From Alphaproteobacteria bacterium (GTDB lineage: Bacteria > Pseudomonadota > Alphaproteobacteria > Puniceispirillales > Puniceispirillaceae), in the NCBI GenBank assembly GCA_011525265.1, contig WTHV01000100.1, positions 1 to 32,686 of the forward strand: 32,686 nt of DNA. Reading direction: 5' to 3'. Under the pieces are notes generated by a model. That model had not been told where the DNA came from, searched no databases, and saw nothing but the letters and a program-made list of their open reading frames with translations. How positions within the stretch are numbered: the stretch's first letter is position 1; each line of letters begins with the position of its first letter. The position numbers and the translations under genes are program-made. Positions 1 to 8,150 of the stretch are shown here, in pieces.

Positions 1-676
1 CAACACCGCCCAAATCAACGAATGCGCCATAATCAGTGATGTTCTTAACAACACCCTGTAGGACCTGACCTTCTTCAAGGCTAGAGACCAATTCAGTTCT
101 GGCTTCTGCGCGTGATTCTTCCAATACAGCTCTGCGTGATACAACAATGTTGCCGCGGCGTCTGTCAATTTTCAAAATCTGGAATGGCTGTGGTGTACCC
201 ATCAAAGGTGCAATGTCATGCACGGGGCGGATATCAACCTGTGAGCCAGGCAAGAAGGCAGTCGCGCCAGATAGGTCGACTGTAAAGCCACCTTTTACGC
301 GGCCAAAGATAACGCCTGTTACACGTTCTTGTGCTTCAAAGGCGCTTTCTAGCATGATCCATGCTTCTTCACGTCTTGCTTTTTCGCGGCTGAGGACAGC
401 TTGACCATCACGGTCTTCCATGCGCTCAACATATACTTCTACTGTATCACCTGATTTGATTTCAGCTTCTTGACCAGGGGCGCCAAATTCCTTTAGCGGC
501 ACGCGGCCTTCTGATTTCAAACCAACATCGATAACAGCATAGTCGCCTTGGACTTCGATAACGTAGCCTTTTACAACGCTGCCTTCGACTGAGATATTCT
601 CTGCAAAGCTCTCAGCAAGCAGATCAGCAAAATTTTCCATGCCAGCCATAGCTGACGTGTCTTGGTTATTTGACAA
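1..676 (-). CDS. rpsA: 30S ribosomal protein S1, N-terminal part (cut by window start)
   Basis: Ribosomal protein S1 binds mRNA on the 30S subunit and helps initiation on structured or weak ribosome binding sites. The visible 225 residues read as S1-type OB folds: the first from about residue 30 (VEGSVVKGYV..., IDVGLKSEGRVPL), the second from about 110 (VTGVIFGRVKGGFTVDL) and the beginning of a third near the window edge (GVVKNITDYGAFVDLGG), which is the strong RNA-binding type. The start is set at a TTG (674-676) because GGAG lies about 7 bases upstream; ATG codons at 647-649 and 638-640 are in-frame alternatives. The gene follows cmk and aroA on the same strand, a common alphaproteobacterial order. 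Identity is confident; the exact start is less so. Confidence 0.95.
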   Translation of the reverse strand, partial: MSNNQDTSAMAGMENFADLLAESFAENISVEGSVVKGYVIEVQGDYAVIDVGLKSEGRVPLKEFGAPGQEAEIKSGDTVEVYVERMEDRDGQAVLSREKARREEAWIMLESAFEAQERVTGVIFGRVKGGFTVDLSGATAFLPGSQVDIRPVHDIAPLMGTPQPFQILKIDRRRGNIVVSRRAVLEESRAEARTELVSSLEEGQVLQGVVKNITDYGAFVDLGGV

Positions 677-935
677 TTATGTTCTCCGTTAGGTGCCATA
701 GGATGACGTGATAAGTGATAATCTTATCGTCATACTGCCTTCGCTGGATAAGGCTGCGACATCTCAATGCTGCAGGCGGCTTCATGTGGTGCTATCAGCA
801 TCATATTTCCCGCCAAATGCCGCTGGACAAATATGGCAAAAGTCTTTCATCCAGCATCTTTGAATAATATGGATTTGCTCGCAGCAAAGTAAGAGCAAAT
901 CATTTGTGCCACTCTTATATCGTTTTTTTTGAAAA
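677..935 (-). promoter_or_regulatory. rpsA leader region with two inverted repeats
   Basis: This is a 259-base gap between cmk and rpsA with no credible gene. Read on the minus strand it would hold the rpsA promoter and leader. Two inverted repeats are visible. A 9-base perfect pair lies at 872-880 and 893-901 with a 12-base loop. A 10-base pair lies at 704-715 and 723-732 with a 2-base bulge and a 7-base loop; it ends 28 bases before the TTG start. A T-run at 922-930 is on the plus strand, so it does not make a minus-strand terminator with the first hairpin. A weak promoter-like pair (TTGTCC, then TATGAT 19 bases on, minus strand near 800-830) is possible but not convincing. Confidence 0.4.
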
Positions 936-1592
936 CTACAAGCTTTTCACGTGATTTAATGCCAATTGCAAAACATCTTGTGCGCTTAATTCAGACGTGT
1001 CGATGATGATGGCATCATCAGCTGGCTTTAACGGGGCTGTGGTACGGGTCTTATCTCTGGCATCTCGCTGTGTTAAATCAGCCAAGATTTGTGCTTGTGT
1101 GATCGTATCATCTGTGGCGGATAATTCGAGGAAACGGCGTTTCGCACGCACATCAAGTGCCGCATCAATATAGAATTTCACATCCGCATCAGGCAGGATA
1201 ACCGAGCCAATATCCCTGCCATCTAACACAGCGCCTTTGCCAGATGGTGGGCTGTTGGCAAAATCTCTTTGCTTTTCAAAAAGAGCATCTCTTACCGCAG
1301 TCAAAACAGCTATTTTTGAGGCTATCTGTGCCACTTCAGAGGTGCGCAGGCTATCATCATTGCTTATCGGCAGGGCTAAATTCTGCGCAATGGCAACAAT
1401 CTCATTTTGCTTATCTGCGCCATTATCAGGATTGGCATCAAGGCTGATTTTCGCCGCTAGCACATCTCGTGCAACCGCACGATATAAGGTGCCTGTGTCG
1501 AGGTAATCATATGACAAAGCCATCGCTAATGTCTTGGCGAGAGTCCCTTTGCCAGAGGCCGCAGGGCCATCAATTGCGATCTTAAAACTCAT
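936..1592 (-). CDS. cmk: Cytidylate kinase
   Basis: CMP kinase transfers phosphate from ATP to CMP or dCMP to give CDP or dCDP in the cytoplasm. The 218-residue length is typical. The P-loop is at residues 9-17 (GPAASGKGT). The conserved DTGTLYRA segment is at about 32-39 and DGRDIGSVILPDAD at 124-137, followed by the basic lid segment VRAKRRF. The ATG start follows AAGGAT at a loose distance and lies 14 bases after the aroA stop, so aroA and cmk are very probably co-transcribed, with rpsA downstream. Nothing is missing from the fold. Confidence 0.97.
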   Translation of the reverse strand: MSFKIAIDGPAASGKGTLAKTLAMALSYDYLDTGTLYRAVARDVLAAKISLDANPDNGADKQNEIVAIAQNLALPISNDDSLRTSEVAQIASKIAVLTAVRDALFEKQRDFANSPPSGKGAVLDGRDIGSVILPDADVKFYIDAALDVRAKRRFLELSATDDTITQAQILADLTQRDARDKTRTTAPLKPADDAIIIDTSELSAQDVLQLALNHVKSL

Positions 1593-1606
1593 CTTTTAAA
1601 AAATCC

Positions 1607-2926
1607 TTATGATGTAATTTGCGCGCCGATCTTGTTCATCTTCTCCGCAAAATGTGGAAAAGAGGTGTTGATGGTCTCTACATCATCCACTTGAATAGGA
1701 TTCGCTGCAACCATGCCCAAAACCAGAAATGACATGCCGATTCGGTGATCATGCTGGCTGTTAATGGTCGCACCACCTGTGATAGGGGTATCTTGACCTG
1801 TGACAGACATGAAATCATCCCCTTCTGTGACATCAACCCCGCACGCTTTGAGACCGGCTGCCATAACAGCAATACGATCTGTTTCTTTGACGCGCAATTC
1901 GGCAACGCCTGACATCATGGTTGTGCCAGTGGCTCTGCTCGCGGCCACAGAAAGGATGGGATATTCATCAATCATCGAGGCCGCTCTGGCAGGGGGGACA
2001 TCAATCCCATGTAATTGTGAAGAGCGTACACGGATATCTGCCACTTCCTCACCGCCTTCAAGGCGTTGGTTTGACAATGTGATATCACCACCCATTTCGA
2101 TCAAACTTGTGATAAGCCCTGTTCGTTGCGGGTTCATGCCAACCGCTGGTAATGTGACATCACTATTAGGGGTAATCAGGGCAGCTACCATCACAAAGGC
2201 GGCAGATGAGGGGTCGCGCGGGACAAGAATATCTTTGGCGATAAGGTCTGTGCCGCCTGTCATTGTAACGCGGTGTGCGCCATCATCTAGGATCTCTTGT
2301 GTGACGGAAACTCCGAAATGGCGCAACATAGCTTCAGTATGATCGCGCGAGATATGAGGTTCTGTAACAATGGTATTGCCTCTGGCGCGAAGGCCGGCAA
2401 GAAGGATAGCAGATTTGATCTGTGCAGATGCGACTTTTGGCGCATAGGTCACAGGCAAAGGTATCTCAAGCCCTGTCACAGTCACAGGCAATTTGCCATC
2501 ATTTGTTGAGACATCTGCGCCCATTTCTTCTAGCGGGTCAGTGATACGACGCATAGGGCGCTTTGATAAGGAGGCATCACCGATAAAAGTCGCGCTAAGA
2601 GATTGGCCTGCGATAAGCCCCATCAGTAAGCGCACGCCAGTGCCAGCATTGCCAAGGTCAAGTGGATTTGCGGGGGCGGTAAGCCCGCCCATGCCAACCC
2701 CATCAATGATATAATCATCGCCCTGCTTTTGGATTTGTGCCCCGCAGTCAATCATGGCTTGCTTTGTGGCCATCACATCATCACCTTCAAGCAGGCCAGA
2801 TACGCGTGTCCGCCCTATGGCAATCGCACTCAAAATCATTGAGCGGTGCGAGATTGATTTATCACCTGGCACATCAAAATGGCCTGTCAATTTGTCTGTT
2901 TTGTGTGACACAAGAGAGAGTGACAT
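1607..2926 (-). CDS. aroA: 3-phosphoshikimate 1-carboxyvinyltransferase (EPSP synthase), class II-like
   Basis: EPSP synthase joins shikimate-3-phosphate and phosphoenolpyruvate, the sixth step of the shikimate pathway. The 439 residues contain GDKSISHR (21-28), SAQIKSA (167-173), RDHTEAML (194-201), the catalytic-region DEYP (320-323), ELRVKETDR (343-351) and DHRIGMSF near the C-terminus. From memory of the family, the pattern follows the CP4/class II type (GLLEGDDV, FIGDASLSKRPM, DVPPARAASMIDEYP) and not the E. coli type. The loop at residues 92-97 reads GNAGTG, so residue 95 is glycine where CP4 enzyme has the alanine linked to glyphosate tolerance. It is first in an aroA-cmk-rpsA order. 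Confidence 0.97.
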   Translation of the reverse strand: MSLSLVSHKTDKLTGHFDVPGDKSISHRSMILSAIAIGRTRVSGLLEGDDVMATKQAMIDCGAQIQKQGDDYIIDGVGMGGLTAPANPLDLGNAGTGVRLLMGLIAGQSLSATFIGDASLSKRPMRRITDPLEEMGADVSTNDGKLPVTVTGLEIPLPVTYAPKVASAQIKSAILLAGLRARGNTIVTEPHISRDHTEAMLRHFGVSVTQEILDDGAHRVTMTGGTDLIAKDILVPRDPSSAAFVMVAALITPNSDVTLPAVGMNPQRTGLITSLIEMGGDITLSNQRLEGGEEVADIRVRSSQLHGIDVPPARAASMIDEYPILSVAASRATGTTMMSGVAELRVKETDRIAVMAAGLKACGVDVTEGDDFMSVTGQDTPITGGATINSQHDHRIGMSFLVLGMVAANPIQVDDVETINTSFPHFAEKMNKIGAQITS

Positions 2927-3080
2927 CTAAAAATCCTAATCATTTCTATGACTGCGCATCATGATTGCACCCTATGCGCAAAAGCATTGCCATGATGGCT
3001 TATCCGTTATTCTGCGGCTACTATAAACCGCGCTTTGCCTAGAAAATAGCCTGAAATTGTGAAAAACTGTATTTTTTGCT

Positions 3081-3108
3081 TTGACAAGTTTGCATTTTTA
3101 GGTGAAAT
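3081..3108 (+). promoter_or_regulatory. Candidate sigma70-type promoter for the FYDLN-family gene
   Basis: A perfect TTGACA (3081-3086) is followed after 16 bases by TGAAAT (3103-3108), which matches four of six -10 positions. Transcription would begin near 3115, giving a leader of about 50 bases to the ATG at 3165. The -35 is good and the -10 mediocre. Confidence 0.4.
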
Positions 3109-3164
3109 CGCCAATAAGCGAAGTTGCAGTTACTATTCTATCGATTTTATGTGAAGGACCTGTT

Positions 3165-3557
3165 ATGGCGAAACAAGATCTTGGTAAAAAGCGCCGCTGT
3201 GCGTCTTGTGGTATGAAATTTTATGATTTCAATAAAAGCAAAATTGAATGTCCAAGCTGTCAGACTGTGTTTAATCCTGACCAATTGCTAAAAAGCCGCC
3301 GTGGTCGTGCTGCCAAATCAGAACAAACAACAGCCGCCGCAGCCGAAGCAATCCAAGATAGTGAATTATTGGCTGATGATGAGGCTGAAGAAGACGCCGA
3401 TGCTTTGGGTGAAGATGAAGCATTGGTAAATATCGCACCAACAGAATCAAATGATGAAGAAGATGGTGCTGCCATTTTAGATGATAGCGTTGATGAAGAT
3501 TTCATTGATGAGATTGAAGATGACGCTGACACACAAGAGGGCGACGAAGAGCTATAA
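3165..3557 (+). CDS. FYDLN-family (TIGR02300-like) zinc-ribbon acidic protein
   Basis: This 130-residue protein has two clear parts. Residues 1 to about 45 form a zinc ribbon: CASC, then GMKFYDFNKSKIECPSC, i.e. two CxxC pairs around a FYDFN variant of the FYDLN signature. The remainder is a low-complexity, very acidic tail rich in Asp, Glu and Ala, probably disordered. Family members are common in alphaproteobacteria and, as far as I know, have no established function; a nucleic-acid or protein-binding role would be inference. The start is the ATG at 3165, preceded by GAAGGA; the frame is open upstream to 3102 but those 21 residues do not look like the family. It is divergent from aroA and lies 64 bases before tRNA-Ala. 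Confidence 0.85.
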   Translation: MAKQDLGKKRRCASCGMKFYDFNKSKIECPSCQTVFNPDQLLKSRRGRAAKSEQTTAAAAEAIQDSELLADDEAEEDADALGEDEALVNIAPTESNDEEDGAAILDDSVDEDFIDEIEDDADTQEGDEEL

Positions 3558-3621
3558 ATTTTCAAAATTCTCTTGCAATTCAGCTGGTGTGTCGCTACAT
3601 CACTGAACAAGCGATAATCGT

Positions 3622-3697
<76 letters not shown>

Positions 3698-3707
3698 ATC
3701 GCAAAAC

Positions 3708-3741
3708 AAAAAAGCCCTCATGGTTATGATGGGCTTTTTTT
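3708..3741. terminator. Bidirectional intrinsic terminator between tRNA-Ala and lptB
   Basis: A6-GCCC (3708-3717) pairs with GGGC-T6 (3731-3740); the stem continues as TCAT/ATGA with one bulged T and a GGTT loop. A tracts on one side and T tracts on the other suit termination of the tRNA transcript (plus) and of the lptB run (minus). Confidence 0.85.
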
Positions 3742-3769
3742 GTGTCTGATTTGTTATAAAGCGTTTTGT

Positions 3770-4558
3770 TTATCTCTGAAAACCATCGCCCAGATACACT
3801 TCTCTTACACCTGAATGCTCGACCACCTCATCAGGGCGGCCTGTCATCATCACCATGCCATCATGAATGATATAGGCGCGGTCAATCAGGTCGAGTGTTT
3901 CTCTGACATTATGATCTGTGATTAAAACGCCAAGCCCATGCTCTTTGAGTTGTGCAATCAGCTCTCTTATCTCTGAGATAGAGATAGGGTCAATGCCGGC
4001 AAGTGGCTCATCAAGAAGAAGGAATGTCGGACGCGCAGCAAGTGCTCTTGCGATTTCCAATCTGCGGCGTTCACCGCCAGACAGGCTAAGAGAGGATGTG
4101 TTGCGCAAGTGGGAAATGCCGAATTCCGCCATTAAATCCTCAACCATCATTTTGCGCACAGATTCCTTTGGCTCAAAGATTTCAAGCACAGCGCGGATAT
4201 TTTGCTCAACAGTTAGCCCGCGAAAGACACTAGATTCTTGAGGCAGATACCCAATGCCACGCCGTGCGCGCTCATATAAGGGCAGGGCGGTTACATCCTT
4301 GCCATCAAGCATCACCGCACCTTCATCAGCATTAATCAGCCCTGAAAGCATATAAAATGTTGTTGTCTTGCCAGCACCATTTGGCCCCAACAGCCCCACA
4401 GCTTCGCCGCGTTTCACATTTAACGTAACGTTGCGCACAACGCGTCTTTTGGCAAAACTCTTGCCCAAACCAGAGGCTTGCAAGCCGCGGCTTTCATGGA
4501 CAATTTTGACATTATCTTGGCCATTGCGGCTATTTAGAGACTGATTGTCATCACTCAT
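3770..4558 (-). CDS. lptB: LPS export ABC transporter ATP-binding protein LptB
   Basis: LptB is the cytoplasmic ATPase that, with LptF, LptG and LptC, extracts lipopolysaccharide from the inner membrane toward the LptA bridge. The 262 residues hold Walker A GPNGAGKT (58-65), Q-loop PQESS (106-110), the ABC signature LSGGE (159-163), Walker B TFLLLDEP (178-185) and the switch histidine in ITDHN (H216). The first 25 or so residues are an extra polar N-terminal stretch compared with E. coli LptB (241 residues). It starts 28 bases after lptA, so the two are co-transcribed. The frame ends just before a bidirectional terminator; no rpoN follows, unlike in many proteobacteria. Confidence 0.96.
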   Translation of the reverse strand: MSDDNQSLNSRNGQDNVKIVHESRGLQASGLGKSFAKRRVVRNVTLNVKRGEAVGLLGPNGAGKTTTFYMLSGLINADEGAVMLDGKDVTALPLYERARRGIGYLPQESSVFRGLTVEQNIRAVLEIFEPKESVRKMMVEDLMAEFGISHLRNTSSLSLSGGERRRLEIARALAARPTFLLLDEPLAGIDPISISEIRELIAQLKEHGLGVLITDHNVRETLDLIDRAYIIHDGMVMMTGRPDEVVEHSGVREVYLGDGFQR

Positions 4559-4586
4559 GATGATGCCTTTTGCTTTCGCGACTTAC

Positions 4587-5342
4587 CTATTCAGCGCTTG
4601 TTAAAATGCCAGAGACGCGCCCCTGACCTTCTTCAGCGATTAACTTGCTGATTCCCTTATTAAAATCAATTTCAGCCTTTTGTCCATTCAAAACGCTTTC
4701 ACCATCAATAATTTTTACATCGCCCGTCAGCAACGCTTTGCCTGTTACGGCGCTATAAAAGCCTGTCTGGCTAAAGGCTTCCTTGCCATCTTGTTGACGC
4801 ACATAGACATTGCCAGTGGCAGTTACTGTATCGATTTCATCTGTTTCACCAAGCACGATTTCAAGGGTATTCCCTTTTAAAAGGCGCCCATCTGCAAGGG
4901 TAATTTCCGCCTTATCAGTGGCCGTGATAATCCCGTCTGCCTTATTATAGGTCAGGCTGTTTTCAGCACGTGCGGTGCCATCTGCTGAACGGATAACTGC
5001 TTTTGGCCCGTTTAGCTCATAGAAATCTTTTTGGACATTATAATCAAGGCGCGCACCACTGCCTGTCATATCAGCATCGGCAAATGATACATTTGTGGTG
5101 GCAATGATACGTGTGATATCTTGGCTGGTCGATGTGGCATCATAATAGGCTTTTAAGATGTCAGCCTCAATGCTTTGCGCCCCGCGAATAGCCTTTGCCG
5201 CACCATTGGCTTCATAAAGGCCCTTTGTTTGATCCCACACAAGCTCATTAGAGGCAGATATTTCCAATTGCTGTGCATAAATAGGCGTGTTGCATAATAG
5301 CACTGTGCCAAATAAAAGTGCCGCTTTGGTTAGATGTTTCAC
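4587..5342 (-). CDS. lptA: LPS transport periplasmic protein LptA (OstA-like)
   Basis: LptA builds the periplasmic bridge along which lipopolysaccharide slides from LptC to LptD. The 251-residue protein begins with a signal peptide (MKHLTKAALLFGTVLL...) with a likely cleavage after A23 (IYA-QQ). The mature part is a series of short beta-strand repeats of the OstA/LptA type (LEISASNELVWDQTKGLYEANGAAKAIRGA; LDYNVQ...FYELNG; LTYNKADGIITATDKAEI). It is somewhat longer than E. coli LptA (185). The start codon overlaps the lptC stop by four bases (ATGA), indicating translational coupling. Sequence conservation in this family is low, so the call rests on fold pattern, signal peptide and position between lptC and lptB. 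Confidence 0.9.
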   Translation of the reverse strand: MKHLTKAALLFGTVLLCNTPIYAQQLEISASNELVWDQTKGLYEANGAAKAIRGAQSIEADILKAYYDATSTSQDITRIIATTNVSFADADMTGSGARLDYNVQKDFYELNGPKAVIRSADGTARAENSLTYNKADGIITATDKAEITLADGRLLKGNTLEIVLGETDEIDTVTATGNVYVRQQDGKEAFSQTGFYSAVTGKALLTGDVKIIDGESVLNGQKAEIDFNKGISKLIAEEGQGRVSGILTSAE

Positions 5343-5986
5343 GACTTCTCTTCCTCTCCAATAAGTGCCTTGCTTTGCCCTTTGAAAATAATTTTGTCAC
5401 CAAATCCTGTGACAGCCATTGCCTCAGCTGTAATATGTGATGTGCGGCTTTGGACAGATACCGCCTCAGGCGCGTCAAAATTGCCCGCATCTAAATCACC
5501 GTTGAGCGTGGAGGTTTTGAATGTCATGGCACGTGCGCTTTGGGTGATAATAACATTCCCCGTTAGATTGAGGGTGTTGTGCGCTTGATTAAATTGGCCT
5601 TGATAGGATGAAATGGTAATGCGCCCATTTTCATCATTTGTGATTTCACCCTCTATCACAGATAGATTGACAAGGTTTGCGTCGGTGGCATCTTCTGATG
5701 CTCTTTGCGCATTTAAGATATAATCATCACCTGATTTTGTTTGGCCGCGATAGGTTAGCCCTTGCAGTTCCAATTGCCCTGTTGGCGTGGTTGAAACAGC
5801 GGCTAATTCGATTTCAATATTATTATCAGATTGAAAAAATAACACCCACACCACAAGCAATGACGTCGCAATGCTAGCGCCAATTCCTATCATGGCTGAT
5901 AGCCGCAAAGAGCGAGACCGCTCTTGTTTTGGCACGCTTGCTTTTGGGGCAAAGCTAACAGATTTTTGTATGGGTTTTTTGGACAC
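5339..5986 (-). CDS. lptC: LPS export protein LptC
   Basis: LptC is a single-pass inner-membrane protein that takes lipopolysaccharide from LptBFG and passes it to LptA. The 215 residues show a basic cytoplasmic N-terminus (about 30 residues), one membrane segment (about 31-51, AMIGIGASIATSLLVVWVLF) and a periplasmic beta-rich domain with motifs of the family (LTYRGQTKSGDDYILNAQRA; ITISSYQGQFNQAHNTLNLTGNV). It lies 61 bases after the RNase D gene and overlaps lptA by four bases. Homology in LptC is weak by nature; topology and gene order make the assignment firm. Confidence 0.9.
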   Translation of the reverse strand: MSKKPIQKSVSFAPKASVPKQERSRSLRLSAMIGIGASIATSLLVVWVLFFQSDNNIEIELAAVSTTPTGQLELQGLTYRGQTKSGDDYILNAQRASEDATDANLVNLSVIEGEITNDENGRITISSYQGQFNQAHNTLNLTGNVIITQSARAMTFKTSTLNGDLDAGNFDAPEAVSVQSRTSHITAEAMAVTGFGDKIIFKGQSKALIGEEEKS

Positions 5987-6047
5987 GCATTCTACTCTTG
6001 TAGGGGTTTGGTTGTTAAGGTCACATCCTTGTCAAACATAATATGAT

Positions 6048-6659
6048 TTAATGATGGAATATATCCATCGCCTCAAATCCTGCCAAATCTAGCGTGGCAC
6101 GATGCGGTAAATAGTCAAAACAAGCGCGCGCCGCATCTTGGCGCCCTTCACGTTCAAGGCGCATGACCAATTCGTCTTTAAGGCGGTGCAAATATAATAC
6201 GTCACTTGCCGCATAATCAATTTGCTGTTGTGTAAGCTCATCTCTGCCCCAATCAGAGGATTGCTGCTGCTTTGATAGTTCCACGCCTAATAATTCGCGG
6301 CATAATTCTGCTAGCCCATGGCGGTCAGAATAGGTGCGAACAAGCTTTGATGCGATCTTTGTGCAAAAGATAGGCCCCTCAAACCCACCAGCTAATTTGT
6401 GCAATTGCGCAATATCAAAACGACCAAAGTGAAATAACTTTTCAACAGATGGATCTAAGATCAAGGCCTTCAAATTAGGGCAGGGGGCTTGGTCAGCTTT
6501 CATCTGCACAAGATGGGCATTGCCATCACCTGATGATAATTGCACTACACATAAACGATCTCGTGTGAGGTTTAGACCCAAGGTTTCAGTGTCAATTGCC
6601 ACGGACTTACCAAGGTCTAGCCCATCGGGCAAATCATCATGATATAATCTGTTTGTCAT
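6048..6659 (-). CDS. Ribonuclease D-like 3'-5' exonuclease (single DEDDy domain)
   Basis: A 203-residue exonuclease of the DEDDy class, which trims 3' ends of RNA using two metal ions. The four acidic ligands and the tyrosine are all visible: D23 and E25 in AIDTETLGL, D82 in HFGRFDIAQL, and Y149 with D153 in YAASDVLYL. It has no HRDC domains, so it is little more than half the length of E. coli RNase D (375). Short forms such as this beside the lpt genes are, to my knowledge, usual in alphaproteobacteria. The ATG start has only a weak upstream purine stretch. It lies 67 bases after the nitroreductase gene. Confidence 0.9.
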   Translation of the reverse strand: MTNRLYHDDLPDGLDLGKSVAIDTETLGLNLTRDRLCVVQLSSGDGNAHLVQMKADQAPCPNLKALILDPSVEKLFHFGRFDIAQLHKLAGGFEGPIFCTKIASKLVRTYSDRHGLAELCRELLGVELSKQQQSSDWGRDELTQQQIDYAASDVLYLHRLKDELVMRLEREGRQDAARACFDYLPHRATLDLAGFEAMDIFHH

Positions 6660-6726
6660 TATCTAAAATCTCACTCTCAGCCGCATAAAAGGGCAGATAC
6701 TATGGCAGATGGTTTTTGTGATGCCA

Positions 6727-7314
6727 TTATGCCACAGGCGGTGTGTAAAAGCCTATTACATTCTCACTCTCGGGTCTGCGGCGCTCTTTGGGGGCTTGCA
6801 ATTTTTCGCCGACATAAATAAAGCCAGCAATTTTATCAACGCCAATGCGCCCGCCTAGCGCCTCTATCATCCTATCATTATAGCTGTACCACTCGCTGAC
6901 CCATTGCGCGCCATAGCCAAGTGATTGAGCTGCTGTAACAATATTCATCGCCACTGCCCCAGCTGATAATTCCATTTCCCAAATAGGGATTTTGGGATGG
7001 TCTTTTGGGGTTGCTAATACTGCAAAAATAGCGCCAGCACGCATGAAACGGTCTTCTTCAAATTGGAGGCCTTCTTGTGTTGCCTCTGGATTATTTTTGG
7101 CAAATTCGTCCCTTAATATGGTCTTGCCAAGATAGGCTCTTGCTTCATTCTGGATGACCATGATTTTCCACGGGCCAAGGACGCCGTGATCTGGCACACG
7201 CACACCACAGGCAAGGATGGTTTGAATATCATCTGCTGGCAGTGTCTGATTGCCCAATAATTTAATCAGGGTCGAACGACGTGTTTGCAGGAAATCAGTT
7301 ATATGATTGGTCAT
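6727..7314 (-). CDS. Nitroreductase family protein (YdjA-like)
   Basis: A 195-residue FMN-dependent NAD(P)H oxidoreductase of the nitroreductase superfamily. The N-terminal FMN-phosphate segment RRSTLIKL matches the RRS pattern. Further family marks are the VRVPDHGVLGPWKIMVI segment, AGAVAMNIVTAAQSLGYGAQWVSEW in the middle and GFIYVGE near the end. These match the small YdjA/TdsD-type proteins better than NfsB. The natural substrate is not predictable from sequence. Its start overlaps the stop of the GT25 gene by four bases (ATGA), so the two are translated from one message. Confidence 0.88.
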   Translation of the reverse strand: MTNHITDFLQTRRSTLIKLLGNQTLPADDIQTILACGVRVPDHGVLGPWKIMVIQNEARAYLGKTILRDEFAKNNPEATQEGLQFEEDRFMRAGAIFAVLATPKDHPKIPIWEMELSAGAVAMNIVTAAQSLGYGAQWVSEWYSYNDRMIEALGGRIGVDKIAGFIYVGEKLQAPKERRRPESENVIGFYTPPVA

Positions 7315-8081
7315 GATTTATGTGAACTCTTCTCAAAAGCGCGCACCATTTTGTTGTAATGCGCGGTAAATAATGCCCGTTTTACCATAGAATGATAGAG
7401 GCGATATAGGCGTGCTGCAATGCGGTGTATCGGGTTTGCCACAGGCTTTATCCCGTCATAGCCAATTCCAGAACCCATATCATTATGGACAACAAGATCA
7501 GGGCTTGTTGTTGCGATATGCAAGCCTGATTGCCACCATTTATTCAAGCACATATCAATTTCAAGGCCAAATGTGGCATGATGGGCAAGCATATAAGAGG
7601 CCGCTTTGCGATTGATCACATAGCCAAAAGTGCCATTATTGGTAAATTTCTTGAAGTGAAATGCCAACCCAGATGTCGCGGTGCCAATAATTTTGGAGGG
7701 GCGGTTTGGGCGATTATCACATAAAAAGATCATATCAAGCGCGCTCATCGCTTTGGCAAGATGGGGCACATTTGCAGCAAAATCTTCTGTGATTTCGGCA
7801 TCATCTTCTAAGATAATGATGGCATCATTGTCACTTTCAAGCAGATAGCGATATGCCTTCATATGGGATAAGTGACAGCCCACAGCACCAGGATTAGGAT
7901 GATAGGACATGGTGAAAAAGGTTGAAGCCTTATTCATATTTCGCGATTGCTCATCTTTATCCCAACCTCTGGCATCAACGCCTTCTAGCCAATGATAATC
8001 AAGGCCAAAGGGCGCTAAACTCGCTTCTAGCCTCGTGCGCCGCGCGTCATCGCCTGGTAGTGATATAACAATTATTTCCAT
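7311..8081 (-). CDS. Glycosyltransferase family 25 protein (LPS-type sugar transferase)
   Basis: A GT-A-type transferase of family 25, which adds sugars (often galactose) to lipooligosaccharide or other glycans. With the ATG at 8081 the protein has 256 residues. It opens directly with the first beta strand and RR motif (MEIIVISLPGDDARRTRLEA). GAVGCHLSHMKAYRYLLE (65-82) is the hallmark of the family and ILEDDAEI (90-97) carries the acidic metal/sugar-nucleotide motif. A TTG at 8117 would add 12 residues that do not fit the family; AGAAG just upstream of 8081 supports the shorter form. Being upstream of lpt genes suggests an envelope glycan role, but the acceptor is unknown. Confidence 0.88.
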   Translation of the reverse strand: MEIIVISLPGDDARRTRLEASLAPFGLDYHWLEGVDARGWDKDEQSRNMNKASTFFTMSYHPNPGAVGCHLSHMKAYRYLLESDNDAIIILEDDAEITEDFAANVPHLAKAMSALDMIFLCDNRPNRPSKIIGTATSGLAFHFKKFTNNGTFGYVINRKAASYMLAHHATFGLEIDMCLNKWWQSGLHIATTSPDLVVHNDMGSGIGYDGIKPVANPIHRIAARLYRLYHSMVKRALFTAHYNKMVRAFEKSSHKS

Positions 8082-8150
8082 AAGACTTCTTGTAGGGTCT
8101 GATTTGTTGCAAGGCAAGTTACTTTGCGCCCATCATAAGAGCCGCACCCG

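Noticed and set aside
147..404. An 85-codon plus-strand frame near the window start
   Set aside because: It is antisense to rpsA, whose S1 domains read clearly on the minus strand.
922..930. T-run after the inverted repeat at 872-901, resembling a plus-strand terminator
   Set aside because: It is 20 bases from the stem and no plus-strand gene ends here; the genes on both sides are on the minus strand.
3102..3164. N-terminal extension of the FYDLN-family protein
   Set aside because: The frame is open, but the ribosome site (GAAGGA) and the family N-terminus (MAKQDLGKKRRC) mark the ATG at 3165, and the extension overlaps the likely promoter and transcription start.
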